From the NCBI GenBank assembly GCA_021828345.1, contig JAJZJI010000015.1:1-21208 (forward strand): a stretch of 21,208 nucleotides of DNA, written 5' to 3'. Origin of the DNA: Microcaldota archaeon. GTDB lineage: Archaea > Micrarchaeota > Micrarchaeia > Micrarchaeales > Micrarchaeaceae. The notes beneath the pieces were generated by a model. That model saw only the letters and a list, made by a program, of their open reading frames with translations, did not search any database and had not been told where the DNA came from. The position numbers and the translations under genes are program-made. Positions 1 through 8,537 of this stretch are shown here, one piece after another (positions within the stretch are counted from its first letter, which is position 1; each line of letters begins with the position of its first letter).

Positions 1-54
1 TTAAGTTACTAGGAATCCTTAAATAATTTCTATCTTTATCAGAATTGGGATTAA

Positions 55-1374
55 ATGTCTAATAGAAAAAAAGTTATAATAATCGGGGCGGCTGGTAGAG
101 ATTTCCATAATTTCAACGTTCTTTTTAGGGACAATAACGATTACGAGGTAGTGGCATTTACTGCAAATCAAATTCCATACATATCAGATAGAATATATCC
201 AAAAGAATTGAGCGGCAGTCTATATAAAAATGGCATTAAGATTTATGATGAATCTAAACTACAGGATCTAATAATAAAAAATCATATAGATATATCAATA
301 ATGTCATATAGTGATCTCCCATATAATGAAGTAATGAAAAAATGCAGTATTGTAAATGCAGCAGGTTCGGACTTTTGGCTTATTGCACCAGAAAAGACCA
401 TGTTAAAATCCAAAAAGCCAGTAATTGCAATATGTGCAGTTAGAACAGGTTGTGGAAAAAGCCAAACATCAAGATATGTTGCAAAAAAACTAAGAGATAT
501 GGGAAAACGTGTTATATTAATCAGACATCCCATGCCATATGGTGTATTAAAAGATCAGATAAATGAAAGATTTGAAAAATTAAGTGACCTGGATAAATAT
601 AAAACAACTATAGAAGAAAGAGAGGATTATGAGCCACATATAAAAAACAATTTTGTGATATATGCAGGAGTTGACTATGAAAAGATACTTAGATCTGCAG
701 AAAAAGAGGCAGATATCATAATATGGGATGGTGGAAATAATGATGCTCCATTTATAAAACCAAATCTTTTTATAACTGTTGCAGACCCATTAAGGGCCGG
801 AAATGAACTCACTTATTATCCTGGTGAAATCGTTGCCCGTATGGCTGATGTTATAATAATAAATAAGGTCAATTCAGCGACAAAAAAAGAACTATCTGTA
901 TTAGAATATGATATTAAGACCATAAATAAAACTGCAAATATTATATATGCCAACTCTTTAGTTATACCAGATAGACCTGAAATGATAAACGGAAAAACAG
1001 CGCTTGTAATAGAGGATGGCCCAACAATAACGCACGGCGGCATGAGATTTGGAGCTGGAATGATTGCTGCAAAAAATAATAATGCAAAAGTAATACCTGC
1101 AAAAAAATATGCCGTTGGAGAGATAAAAAAGACATTTGAGAAATACACACAGTTGAAATTTGAACTACCTGCAATGGGATATAGTCAAGAGCAGATAAGA
1201 GACCTTAAAACTACGATAAATAACGCAAAGTGCGATATTGTAATCTCTGCAACACCTACACGCCTTGATAACATTATAAAAATAAATAAACCGTTCATTC
1301 AAGTAAATTACGAATTGCAGCCTAAAGACAATAGATTAGATAAGATATTAGAAAATTTTGCAAAAAAAAGTTGA
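55..1374 (+). CDS. COG2403-type P-loop protein, cyclic 2,3-diphosphoglycerate synthetase-like
   Basis: A 439-aa soluble protein. The N-terminal Rossmann-like region begins with a GAAGRDFHNF segment (residues 11-20). A P-loop NTP-binding motif, RTGCGKSQ, lies at about 130-137, followed by RHPMPYG near 157-163, IWDGGNND, ADPLRAGNELTYYPGE, and an INKV GTPase-like segment. This order matches COG2403, annotated as cyclic 2,3-diphosphoglycerate synthetase-like or predicted GTPase. True cDPG synthesis is shown only for a few methanogen and thermophile proteins, so the reaction here is unproven. The ATG lies about 30 nt after an AT-rich box (19-29), consistent with a short or absent leader. The transcarbamylase gene follows at once, suggesting one transcript and a role linked to carbamoyl phosphate. 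Family assignment is firm; function is inference. Confidence 0.85.
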   Translation: MSNRKKVIIIGAAGRDFHNFNVLFRDNNDYEVVAFTANQIPYISDRIYPKELSGSLYKNGIKIYDESKLQDLIIKNHIDISIMSYSDLPYNEVMKKCSIVNAAGSDFWLIAPEKTMLKSKKPVIAICAVRTGCGKSQTSRYVAKKLRDMGKRVILIRHPMPYGVLKDQINERFEKLSDLDKYKTTIEEREDYEPHIKNNFVIYAGVDYEKILRSAEKEADIIIWDGGNNDAPFIKPNLFITVADPLRAGNELTYYPGEIVARMADVIIINKVNSATKKELSVLEYDIKTINKTANIIYANSLVIPDRPEMINGKTALVIEDGPTITHGGMRFGAGMIAAKNNNAKVIPAKKYAVGEIKKTFEKYTQLKFELPAMGYSQEQIRDLKTTINNAKCDIVISATPTRLDNIIKINKPFIQVNYELQPKDNRLDKILENFAKKS

Positions 1375-1378
1375 TTAT

Positions 1379-2275
1379 ATGAATATTATAACACACAAAG
1401 ATTTGAAAGTAAATAATATCAAAAGAATTTTTGAGATATCAGATAACATCACTTCTGGAAAAATTAGAAAGTTGAAGAATGATCCCACAATTGCCCTATT
1501 TTTTGCTGAAGCATCCACAAGAACAAGAGTGTCATTTGAAGTTGCCGCAGCAAAACTTGGTTGTAAATCTATTTACATTGATGCACATACCTCACAAACA
1601 TCAAGAGGAGAGGAGCTTGCGGACACCGCTAAAATACTTAGTTTATACTGTGATTTTATTGCTGTAAGAATAAACGAACATGATAAATTAGAGGCCATGG
1701 CAAATGCGGCAAGCATACCAATCATAAATGCACTAACACACTTAGAACATCCTACACAAGCATTGGCAGACTGTTATACTATAAAAACAATAAAAAAGAG
1801 CCTAAAGGGACTTAAGATTTCATTAATTGGGGACATTGCTCAAAATACATTTAATTCTTTGATGGTAACAGCGGCAAAGCTTGGAGCAGACATCTCTTTA
1901 ATAGGTCCAAAAAACATACAACCAAATAACATTTATGTAAATGAAGCAAGAAAGTACTCAAACGTTTATATTAGCTCTGATATAAAAAAGGGTGTTGAAA
2001 ATTCAGATATCATATATACAGACACATTTGTTAGTATGGGAGATGAAAAGGAAGCAAAAAAAAGAAGAGCACTCTTCGCACCATACCAGTTAAATTCAAA
2101 GGTTTTATCATATGCCAAAAAAAGCTGCAATGTAATGCACCCCCTTCCAGCACATAGAGGTGAGGAGGTAACTGCAAAGGTAATAGATGGGGATAGAAGC
2201 ATAATATGGCAGCAAGCAAAAAACAAACAGATTATTGAGATGGCTATAATTGACTATTTATCCCAAAATAAATAA
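1379..2275 (+). CDS. argF: Ornithine carbamoyltransferase-type transcarbamylase
   Basis: A 298-aa transcarbamylase, transferring the carbamoyl group between carbamoyl phosphate and an amine such as ornithine. The carbamoyl-phosphate motif STRTR is at residues 46-50, RGEELADTA follows, HPTQ is at 124-127, and the ornithine-type SMG loop is at 219-221. The C-terminal motif reads HPLPAHRGEEV (254-264), where OTCases have HCLP; Pro is typical of aspartate transcarbamylases. An in-frame ATG at 1358 overlaps the previous gene; 1379 is preferred because it leaves a 4-nt gap and gives the usual family N-terminus. It ends one base before the convergent carbamate kinase gene. With that kinase it could run catabolically, phosphorolysing citrulline or a similar ureido compound to make ATP, or anabolically. 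No arginine deiminase is in the window. Substrate is probably ornithine but not certain. Confidence 0.88.
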   Translation: MNIITHKDLKVNNIKRIFEISDNITSGKIRKLKNDPTIALFFAEASTRTRVSFEVAAAKLGCKSIYIDAHTSQTSRGEELADTAKILSLYCDFIAVRINEHDKLEAMANAASIPIINALTHLEHPTQALADCYTIKTIKKSLKGLKISLIGDIAQNTFNSLMVTAAKLGADISLIGPKNIQPNNIYVNEARKYSNVYISSDIKKGVENSDIIYTDTFVSMGDEKEAKKRRALFAPYQLNSKVLSYAKKSCNVMHPLPAHRGEEVTAKVIDGDRSIIWQQAKNKQIIEMAIIDYLSQNK

Positions 2276-3190
2276 TCAATATATCATTGTTCCAGATTTG
2301 CCTTTTAATATTTCATTGAGCTTAAATATATTACCTATATATGCCGCACTCCCACCATTTGCTATGAAATTTATGCATGATTCTATTTTTGGTTTTATAG
2401 TGCCGTTCTCAAAATTATCCAAATTTTTCGCGATATCTGATGCCTTTATTGATTTTATCGCACTTTTCTTATCTTTATAATTTGAATAAACAAATTCTGC
2501 ATTTGTTAATATTATAAGCTTATTAGCACCTATTGAATTTGCGAGCAACTGGCTTGTCCTATCCTTATCTATAACTGCCGAAATACCATTAAATGATTTA
2601 TTTTTAGAAACTATTGGTATTCCGCCTCCGCCGCACGTTATGATAATATTCTTTCCAATTAGACTGTTTATGGCATTAATCTCAAGTATGCCATTTGGCT
2701 TAGGTGATGGAACTACCATTCTATATTTACCATTTAATTTTATATAATCAAATTTTGCCGTTTTTAATTCATTATACAATTCCTTTTTTGTATAAAATGG
2801 CCCCACTTGTTTTAGAGGATTTTTAAAAGCATCATCATTTTTATTAACGTATACATGCGCTAAAATTACTGAAATATTGGATTTTATTCTTAATTTATTT
2901 GCCGCATTTTTTAGTGATAATTCTATAATAGAACCAATGGATGCTTGCGTTTCTGCATTTAGTAGATATAATGGTAATTTTGGAACTTCTGATTTTGAGT
3001 GCTCGTTTCTATTTATCTCATCACCCACCTGCGTACCATTTCCATGCGTTATTGCCATTTCATATGATCTTGATAATCTTATTAGATCTAAAGCTATTCT
3101 ATCCATGTTCAATTTCTCTTTAGAGACATCCTGATTGCCAAAAGGGTTCATAAGGGCGTTGCCGCCAAGTGCAACAACAATTCTATCCAT
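2276..3190 (-). CDS. arcC: Carbamate kinase
   Basis: A 304-aa protein of the amino-acid-kinase fold. It interconverts carbamoyl phosphate plus ADP with ATP plus carbamate (then CO2 and ammonia). Motifs: VVALGGNAL at residues 4-12, THGNGTQVG, QVGPFYTKKE (family KPIGPFY), CGGGGIPIV, AVIDKDRTSQLLA and the C-terminal KPKIES/GGSAAYIG region. The open frame extends 51 codons upstream, but that part is unlike any carbamate kinase and runs across the promoter region. The ATG at 3190 gives the family N-terminus and sits about 25 nt after an AT box near 3214-3224. It converges with the transcarbamylase gene with no gap and is divergent from the TPR gene. Together with the transcarbamylase it forms an ATP-yielding pair. 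Confidence 0.93.
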   Translation of the reverse strand: MDRIVVALGGNALMNPFGNQDVSKEKLNMDRIALDLIRLSRSYEMAITHGNGTQVGDEINRNEHSKSEVPKLPLYLLNAETQASIGSIIELSLKNAANKLRIKSNISVILAHVYVNKNDDAFKNPLKQVGPFYTKKELYNELKTAKFDYIKLNGKYRMVVPSPKPNGILEINAINSLIGKNIIITCGGGGIPIVSKNKSFNGISAVIDKDRTSQLLANSIGANKLIILTNAEFVYSNYKDKKSAIKSIKASDIAKNLDNFENGTIKPKIESCINFIANGGSAAYIGNIFKLNEILKGKSGTMIY

Positions 3191-3278
3191 ATTATAAAAA
3201 TGATAGGGAACATATAATAAATATGTACAAACCTGTTGTTGCAAAAGAATATTATATTTTAATATCAATAGTATTTGT
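3191..3278. promoter_or_regulatory. Divergent promoter region between carbamate kinase and TPR genes
   Basis: This 88-bp gap separates genes reading outward. On the minus strand an AT box (about 3214-3224) lies about 25 nt before the carbamate kinase ATG. On the plus strand attatatttt (3251-3260) lies about 24 nt before the GTG at 3279. Both spacings fit archaeal TATA boxes driving leaderless transcripts. This is a sequence reading only. Confidence 0.55.
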
Positions 3279-3797
3279 GTGAAAGTCCAATATAAAAATA
3301 ACAGGTTAGATACGCGTACATTACTAAGAAGACTGGATAGCATCGATATACAAGATTATGAATCATTGCACAAAGCCGGAATACAGATGCTTAAGGATTT
3401 TCTTTATGAAGACGCAATAGAGTTGTATACAAAATTAATAGATTTTAATGCAAAGGATAAGCGCCTTTATTATTATATAAGCATCGCTTTTGCTTCAAGA
3501 AACAATATAGATAGCGCGATTAGATCATTAGATAGCGCAATAGAGATTGATAAGGGATTTAAAGAGGCATATCTTTACAGGGGCATACTACATGCTATTT
3601 GTGGAAAACTAAATCGCGCCGCGGACGATTTTGAGAGTGCAAATGGCGATGAGAAATTATCTGATCTTATAACTTTATTAAATTACAATAAGGAACTTGG
3701 AAATGGAAGAAAAAAAGATGCACAAACAATTGCAAATGCATTCTTATCAAAACAAGATGAATTCTCTTTGGATATGGAATTGTCGCACATTATTTAA
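3279..3797 (+). CDS. Tetratricopeptide (TPR) repeat protein
   Basis: A 172-aa protein with helix-turn-helix repeats of TPR type between about residues 28 and 135. Recognisable units begin near YESLHKAGIQMLKDFLYEDA, RLYYYISIAFASRNNIDSA and KEAYLYRGILHAICGKLNRA; the A/Y/A spacing and the IEID inter-repeat turn are typical. TPRs act as protein-binding scaffolds and the partner cannot be read from sequence. The start is GTG at 3279, chosen because an AT box lies about 24 nt upstream; the next ATG would remove the first repeat. No signal peptide or membrane segment. The methyltransferase gene starts 18 nt downstream, so the two are probably co-transcribed. Confidence 0.75.
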   Translation: MKVQYKNNRLDTRTLLRRLDSIDIQDYESLHKAGIQMLKDFLYEDAIELYTKLIDFNAKDKRLYYYISIAFASRNNIDSAIRSLDSAIEIDKGFKEAYLYRGILHAICGKLNRAADDFESANGDEKLSDLITLLNYNKELGNGRKKDAQTIANAFLSKQDEFSLDMELSHII

Positions 3798-3815
3798 ACA
3801 TAAGCGCGTGTTTTG

Positions 3816-4742
3816 ATGGACTATATATTGATCGGAAGCAAAAGCTTAACAAAACAAATGATAAAAGAGCACAATAATGGAAACATACTTGGAGATGGTA
3901 TATTACGCGTTAACGATCTATCTAATACAAACGATATTTTTTCACATGAAGTATATAAAATAGATATTGAAACAGATATAGATTACTTATCTATTGCAAA
4001 TGCAATTAAAAAAATAATAGAGAGTAGCTGCTTTTTTAAGATAAAATGTTTTATTCGCGGCAGCAATAACTTTAATAAAAACAGCATTGGTTACAACAGT
4101 AGAGATATTGAAGTAAACGCTGGTAGAATCTTAGAGGATAATGGTTTTAAGGTGGATCTTGAAAAGCCATCTGTTACTGTTATAGTAAATGTGATCAATA
4201 ATAAAAGTTATATAACTAAAATCTTTGGAAATTACTTGATTCATGAAAAAAATCATATAAATAGAGCGGGATTTAAATTAATGGAAGCATTTGATTATTT
4301 TAAAATAGATATCGAAAGACTTGGTATTAAAAAAGCTTTAGATATTGGAGCTGCGCCTGGAGGTTTTAGTTATGAAATGGCAAAAAAAGGCATATTAGTT
4401 GATGCAGTTGATCCTGGATTACTTAATAATAAACTAATTGATATGCACATAAACCATATAAAAAAAAGAATAGAGGATTTTTCCACAAATACCATATATG
4501 ATATCATAACAAATGACATGAACATATTCCCATTGGAATCTGCAAGGATTATACTTAAATTAAAAGAAAACCTAAGGAAAAAGGGACTTGTAATAATGAC
4601 CATAAAGTGCATTAACAAAAGAAGTTATTCTTATTATATGAAACAGGCGCAAATGGAACTAAAAGATTCATTTGAAGGCTTTGAGTTCAAGCATCTCCCT
4701 CACAATAGAGCGGAGCTTACAATGCTATGCATAAAAAAATAA
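3816..4742 (+). CDS. THUMP-domain, FtsJ/RrmJ-fold RNA 2'-O-ribose methyltransferase
   Basis: A 308-aa SAM-dependent RNA methyltransferase. A THUMP-like RNA-binding region covers roughly residues 60-140 (RDIEVNAGRILEDNGFKVDL, then VTVIVNVINNKSYI). The Rossmann domain has the SAM motif DIGAAPGG at 176-183 and VDAVDPG. All four members of the catalytic K-D-K-E tetrad of the RrmJ/fibrillarin-like family can be placed: Lys154 (AGFKL), Asp234 (NDM), Lys264 (TIK) and Glu300 (AEL). THUMP plus this fold is also the architecture of bacterial RlmM, which modifies 23S rRNA; whether the target here is rRNA or tRNA is unknown. A TTG directly before the ATG at 3816 is in frame, but the ATG is the likelier start. 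It follows the TPR gene by 18 nt and ends one base from the convergent AspRS gene. Confidence 0.85.
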   Translation: MDYILIGSKSLTKQMIKEHNNGNILGDGILRVNDLSNTNDIFSHEVYKIDIETDIDYLSIANAIKKIIESSCFFKIKCFIRGSNNFNKNSIGYNSRDIEVNAGRILEDNGFKVDLEKPSVTVIVNVINNKSYITKIFGNYLIHEKNHINRAGFKLMEAFDYFKIDIERLGIKKALDIGAAPGGFSYEMAKKGILVDAVDPGLLNNKLIDMHINHIKKRIEDFSTNTIYDIITNDMNIFPLESARIILKLKENLRKKGLVIMTIKCINKRSYSYYMKQAQMELKDSFEGFEFKHLPHNRAELTMLCIKK

Positions 4743-4743
4743 T

Positions 4744-6075
4744 TTATGGAAATAGAGTTTTTGGATCCCTTGGTATAAATGTTGATTCTCTAACATTTTT
4801 TAGGTCCAAAAGCTGCATTATCATCCTTGATAATCCAAATCCAAACCCTCCATGTGAAGGCGCACCATATTTGAAAAAATTCAAATAGAACTCTATATTA
4901 TGTAAATGCAATCCTTTCGCCTTTGCTTGCTCAACTAATTTTTCATATCTATGTTCGCGTTGTGCAAGCGTTGTTATCTCCAATCCATTATATATAAGAT
5001 CTGCGCTATAAGTAGTATTTGGGTTATTTTCAGGTTTCATATGGTAGAATGGGCGGACACTCTCTGGAAATTCAGTTAAAAATACAAACTCGCTCTTTAG
5101 TTTCTCTTTTACATATTTCCCCAGCTCTTTTTCACCATCAGAATTAAGATCTGATGTTCTGTCCACCTTTGCACCACTCGCGCCCTCAACTATATCATAA
5201 GCTTCAGTCATTGTTATTTGAGGGAAGGGTATTTTTGGCACTATAACTTCTGTTCCAAAGTTTTCCATTATCTCCTTGCCATATTGACTTTTAATTTTTT
5301 TAATGATATAAACAAGCCAATCCTGCTCAAATGAAATAATATCCTCAAATGAATTTATATATCCTATTTCAACATCAAGCGATGTAAATTCAGTTGAATG
5401 TCTATATGTAAATGACTGCTCAGCCCTAAATACTGGCCCTATCTCAAAAACCCTATTAAATCCTGAACAGATAGCCATTTGTTTATAGAACTGTGGTGAC
5501 TGCGCCAAAAATGCTTCCCTGCCAAAATATGGAAGAGAGAATACCTCAGCACCGCTTTCTGATGGTGCTCCGATTAATTTTGGAGAATGTATCTCTATGA
5601 ATCCGTTTTCTATAAAATACTCACGCGCATAACGCTCAAATGCAGTCTGCACCTTAAATATCATGCGATGCTTATCACTTCTTAAATCAAGAAAACGCCA
5701 TTCAAATCTTGTATCTACTTCCGCAGGTGTTTTGCCTGAAGGCTCAAGAGGCAATGGACTTGATGCAATGCTATATATCTTTATTGAACTAGGATGTATC
5801 TCAGTGCCGCTGTTATCCTTGCCTGGAATAAATTTTTCTTCCCCTACCACTCTAATAGAGGATTGCCTTGTTAATTTATCGAATTCTGCCAAAAGCGATT
5901 GGTCTATTTTCTTCTTATTTATTGTTACTTGCTTATACCCGTTTGTCGTATATACTTTAATGAAGCGTATTCCGCCCAAATCACGTATTTCCTCAACGAA
6001 GCCTTCTATAGATACCTCTACCAAATAAACACCTTGAATAAGACAATACAATTCTATTGGAAATATTAATAACAC
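4744..6075 (-). CDS. aspS: Aspartyl-tRNA synthetase, archaeal type (Asp or Asp/Asn)
   Basis: A class II aminoacyl-tRNA synthetase of 443 aa from the longest start. The N-terminal OB fold that binds the anticodon covers about residues 20-105 ([12 protein letters not shown]). The catalytic domain has [18 protein letters not shown], the [16 protein letters not shown] segment, AQSPQFYKQ, motif 2 [15 protein letters not shown], and motif 3 [17 protein letters not shown]. Length and lack of the bacterial GAD insertion mark it as archaeal type. Residues that separate discriminating from non-discriminating enzymes are unusual here, so tRNA-Asn charging cannot be judged. The start is uncertain: GTG at 6075 is about 25 nt after an AT box (near 6092-6101), but homologues begin close to a TTG at 6024. 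Confidence 0.93.
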   Translation of the reverse strand: MLLIFPIELYCLIQGVYLVEVSIEGFVEEIRDLGGIRFIKVYTTNGYKQVTINKKKIDQSLLAEFDKLTRQSSIRVVGEEKFIPGKDNSGTEIHPSSIKIYSIASSPLPLEPSGKTPAEVDTRFEWRFLDLRSDKHRMIFKVQTAFERYAREYFIENGFIEIHSPKLIGAPSESGAEVFSLPYFGREAFLAQSPQFYKQMAICSGFNRVFEIGPVFRAEQSFTYRHSTEFTSLDVEIGYINSFEDIISFEQDWLVYIIKKIKSQYGKEIMENFGTEVIVPKIPFPQITMTEAYDIVEGASGAKVDRTSDLNSDGEKELGKYVKEKLKSEFVFLTEFPESVRPFYHMKPENNPNTTYSADLIYNGLEITTLAQREHRYEKLVEQAKAKGLHLHNIEFYLNFFKYGAPSHGGFGFGLSRMIMQLLDLKNVRESTFIPRDPKTLFP

Positions 6076-6153
6076 TATTCCATAGAATAATTATTTTTAA
6101 AGTTTATCTATTAGGTATAAATTATTGATTGTGTAATTATACTCTGTGATTAT
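6076..6153. promoter_or_regulatory. Divergent promoter region between aspS and NAC genes
   Basis: This 78-bp AT-rich gap lies between outward-reading genes. Minus strand: an AT-only stretch around 6092-6101 is at TATA distance from the GTG at 6075. Plus strand: tataaatt near 6116-6123 is about 30 nt before the NAC ATG. There is no other clear structure. Confidence 0.5.
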
Positions 6154-6495
6154 ATGATGCCAAATATGGACCCAAGAGCATTAAAAAGCATGATGGCTAG
6201 AATGGGTATAAAGTCAACAGACATTAAGGCTGATAGAGTTATAATAGAATCTGGTCTTTCGAATATTGTTATTGAAAACCCAAGCATAACAAAAATAGAG
6301 GCGCAGGGCACTATTAGTTTTCAGATAAGCGGGGATATCTCAGAAGAAAAAAAGAGTATTGAGGCACAGATTAGCAATGAAGATATCGAGATGGTTATGC
6401 AGAAAACTGGAGTAAAAGATAGGGAGCGCGTCGAATTGGCATTAGAGGAGTCTAATGGGGACATAGCCGAAGCGATAATAAAGCTCACTGAATAA
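6154..6495 (+). CDS. nac: Nascent polypeptide-associated complex protein (alpha-NAC)
   Basis: A 113-aa ribosome-associated chaperone subunit. The NAC beta-barrel covers about residues 22-68 (DRVIIESGLSNIVIENPSIT, then QGTISFQISGD). A C-terminal UBA domain covers about 75-112, with EMVMQKTGVKDRERVELALE and ESNGDIAEAIIKLTE. Archaeal NAC is a homodimer that binds nascent chains at the ribosome exit. Two ATGs in tandem (6154 and 6157) give ambiguity of one residue. The last 11 bases overlap the 3' end of the convergent DUF424 gene. Confidence 0.92.
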   Translation: MMPNMDPRALKSMMARMGIKSTDIKADRVIIESGLSNIVIENPSITKIEAQGTISFQISGDISEEKKSIEAQISNEDIEMVMQKTGVKDRERVELALEESNGDIAEAIIKLTE

Positions 6496-6811
6496 TTTTA
6501 TACGCATGTGCATACATAAGTCCAGATTTAAGCCTTTTAACTCCGCTCTTCTTTATTATTTTTGAGTCGATTGCAGCAGAAACAGATTCTTCACCAACGA
6601 TATTTGCGGAGTATATATCCTGCAATGATATCTTTTTTTGAAGCTCATTAGTATTAATCAAATCCCCCATATAAAAATCAGCATAGTTTTTCAGATCTAT
6701 AAATATATCTCCCTCCTCTATGATACTACCTATCAGAGATTTATCACATAGCGCAAGTAGTTTGCCATTTTCAGTATCATGTAGTTTTATATATATCATA
6801 TATTCATCCAT
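6485..6811 (-). CDS. DUF424 family protein
   Basis: A 108-aa archaeal conserved protein. The pattern MIYIKLHDTENGKLLALCDKSLIG, EGDIFIDLKNYADFY, ANIVGEESVSAAIDSKII and a C-terminal SGLMYAHAYKI fits DUF424, a small archaeal family often considered RNA- or translation-related. No reaction is known. It overlaps the 3' end of the upstream glycosyltransferase gene by 8 bases, so the two are likely translated from one message, and it overlaps the 3' end of NAC by 11 bases on the opposite strand. Family assignment is from motif recognition only. Confidence 0.75.
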   Translation of the reverse strand: MDEYMIYIKLHDTENGKLLALCDKSLIGSIIEEGDIFIDLKNYADFYMGDLINTNELQKKISLQDIYSANIVGEESVSAAIDSKIIKKSGVKRLKSGLMYAHAYKIIQ

Positions 6812-8351
6812 ATTTGTAAAATAATACAGTAGTCACCATATACAGCGTCGCATACCACATAAGCCATATGCCGCCAAATATATTTTTATTGTACGCAGCA
6901 ACTATGCCTAAAAGAACCAACCCTATTGATATAGATAATTCTATTTTAGTGTTGGATATCGCAAATATTATATTATTTCTATTTACTTTTTTCTGCCTAT
7001 TCCACTTGCTCGCAGGGCTGCTATTTAATATAGCTGCAACTGCCGCTTTTGTCCTAATTATAGCTAAGCTGAAATTAAGCAAGAATATCATTATACCCTT
7101 TCTTATTGAATTGAAGTAAATTTTTGTTATTATTATTGGGGCGACCAATGATAAAATAAATGCGATACTACCAAAAACCTCCAAATCAAGCCCTATATAT
7201 GAAGGACTAAAAAACTGGGCGGATGTTAAGCTAATAAAATGTATTGGTGAAAAAACAATTAATACAGACACAAGGGTAAATAGTACAAGTATAACAGAGA
7301 TATAATTTAGACCAAATCCGTGTGTTATATAATCCATGTGTGAAAAAAATGATAGTCGCTTTTTCTCCTTATTTTTGTAGAAGAACCCAAGAAACTGTGT
7401 GTCACCATAGTTATAACGCCATTGCTGCCTTGCAAGCTCAGTAAATGATCGTACTGGTTTGCCCCTAGCATATACCTTTGGGATATAGATGCTCTTATAC
7501 CCCTCAACATCTGATAGAAAACTAAAAAACGTATCTTCAATCACATATTCAGGAAACCCGCCGTTTCTATCTATAACGCTTTTTCTTATAAGACCGCAGG
7601 ATCCGGCAAATATTGCAGTATTGTTCAACGCGCGTGATGGCTGTATAAAGTTAAAGAAGAACTTATCGAATAGTGACACAGACTGACCAAAGAGCGTTTT
7701 ACTGTTAAAATAGGTCTTTTCTGTTTGTATATAAGCAAGCTTCTCATCGCTAAAATATGGCACTAAATCATTTAAGAAATTAAGATCTGTAATATATTCA
7801 TCATAATCAAATATCGCTATAAGTTCATCATTACAATGCTTTAATGCATTGTTTAGCGTACCAGCCTTGAACCCTTTTCTCTCAGTTCTATGCACGTATA
7901 TTATGCCATTCTTTTTGCAAAAAGAAGCTAACGTTGAATATATACGTTCATCTGTTGAGTTATCTGAAAGATATATTTTAAGTTTATCCTTGTTATATTT
8001 TAACTCCTTTAACCTTAATAGATTTTTTTCTACAATGCTTGGATCCTCATTATAAACAGGCATTATTATGCCTACAGTTGGCAGCACTTTTGGCATCTTT
8101 GCCTTAGAGCGTATTTTATTCAAATGCTCATTGTAAAAATAAGACCTATAATATGATGTAGATGCAAATATGTTGAATACACCTGCAACCACAGCAAGTA
8201 TTGTAAAGGCTACTGACAGGATATACATATATAGGGTATTTGATATGTATATTAGATACATTGAAAATCCTATTCCTGCAATAGCTAACACTAGGAACAA
8301 TACCACAGTAATTATTCTTATACTAAATATCTTCTCCGGGTTCTTTATCAT
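6804..8351 (-). CDS. Membrane family 2 glycosyltransferase, cellulose-synthase-like
   Basis: A 515-aa processive-type GT2 enzyme. Two N-terminal membrane helices (about 11-36 and 41-65) precede a cytoplasmic GT-A domain (about 90-320). It has PVYNE at 98-102, Asp130 (SDNS), the DxD metal motif DYD at 182-184, an acceptor-base region IEDTF at 271-275, and QQWRY at 309-313, which replaces the canonical Q(Q/R)xRW of cellulose/hyaluronan-type synthases. Four to five helices follow (about 345-368, 393-412, 420-441, 471-487, 493-512). It probably transfers a nucleotide-sugar unit across or onto the membrane for a surface glycan; sugar and acceptor are unknown. The ATG at 8351 is followed downstream by the overlapping DUF424 gene. 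Confidence 0.85.
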   Translation of the reverse strand: MIKNPEKIFSIRIITVVLFLVLAIAGIGFSMYLIYISNTLYMYILSVAFTILAVVAGVFNIFASTSYYRSYFYNEHLNKIRSKAKMPKVLPTVGIIMPVYNEDPSIVEKNLLRLKELKYNKDKLKIYLSDNSTDERIYSTLASFCKKNGIIYVHRTERKGFKAGTLNNALKHCNDELIAIFDYDEYITDLNFLNDLVPYFSDEKLAYIQTEKTYFNSKTLFGQSVSLFDKFFFNFIQPSRALNNTAIFAGSCGLIRKSVIDRNGGFPEYVIEDTFFSFLSDVEGYKSIYIPKVYARGKPVRSFTELARQQWRYNYGDTQFLGFFYKNKEKKRLSFFSHMDYITHGFGLNYISVILVLFTLVSVLIVFSPIHFISLTSAQFFSPSYIGLDLEVFGSIAFILSLVAPIIITKIYFNSIRKGIMIFLLNFSLAIIRTKAAVAAILNSSPASKWNRQKKVNRNNIIFAISNTKIELSISIGLVLLGIVAAYNKNIFGGIWLMWYATLYMVTTVLFYKYG

Positions 8352-8537
8352 TAATACGCACTTTTACACGCATAATTGAATTAATTAAATAATGCTTCAC
8401 ATTATTATTAATAGAATTGGTATGCGAATAAATTTAAAGCTGTACCATTACATATCTTAATTGAAGAATACTTATTAAAGCCTTAAAGAAAGGGTTATAG
8501 ATTTAATATCTTCTAATGTATACATTGTTTAATACCT
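8352..8537. promoter_or_regulatory. Intergenic region with promoters for the glycosyltransferase and tRNA-Ser
   Basis: These 186 bp are AT-rich with no ORF worth calling. An AT stretch near 8382-8390 on the minus strand is at a plausible distance from the glycosyltransferase ATG. On the plus strand atttaatatc (8501-8510) lies about 30-35 nt before the mature tRNA 5' end and is the probable TATA box. I see no other structure. Confidence 0.4.

Noticed and set aside
816..1148. Antisense frame of 110 codons coding for a hydrophobic protein
   Set aside because: It lies fully opposite a well-supported gene, and its hydrophobicity is what the complement of an AT-rich coding strand gives.
3191..3343. 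N-terminal extension of 51 residues on the carbamate kinase frame
   Set aside because: It resembles no part of the family, crosses the divergent promoter, and the ATG at 3190 gives the standard N-terminus.
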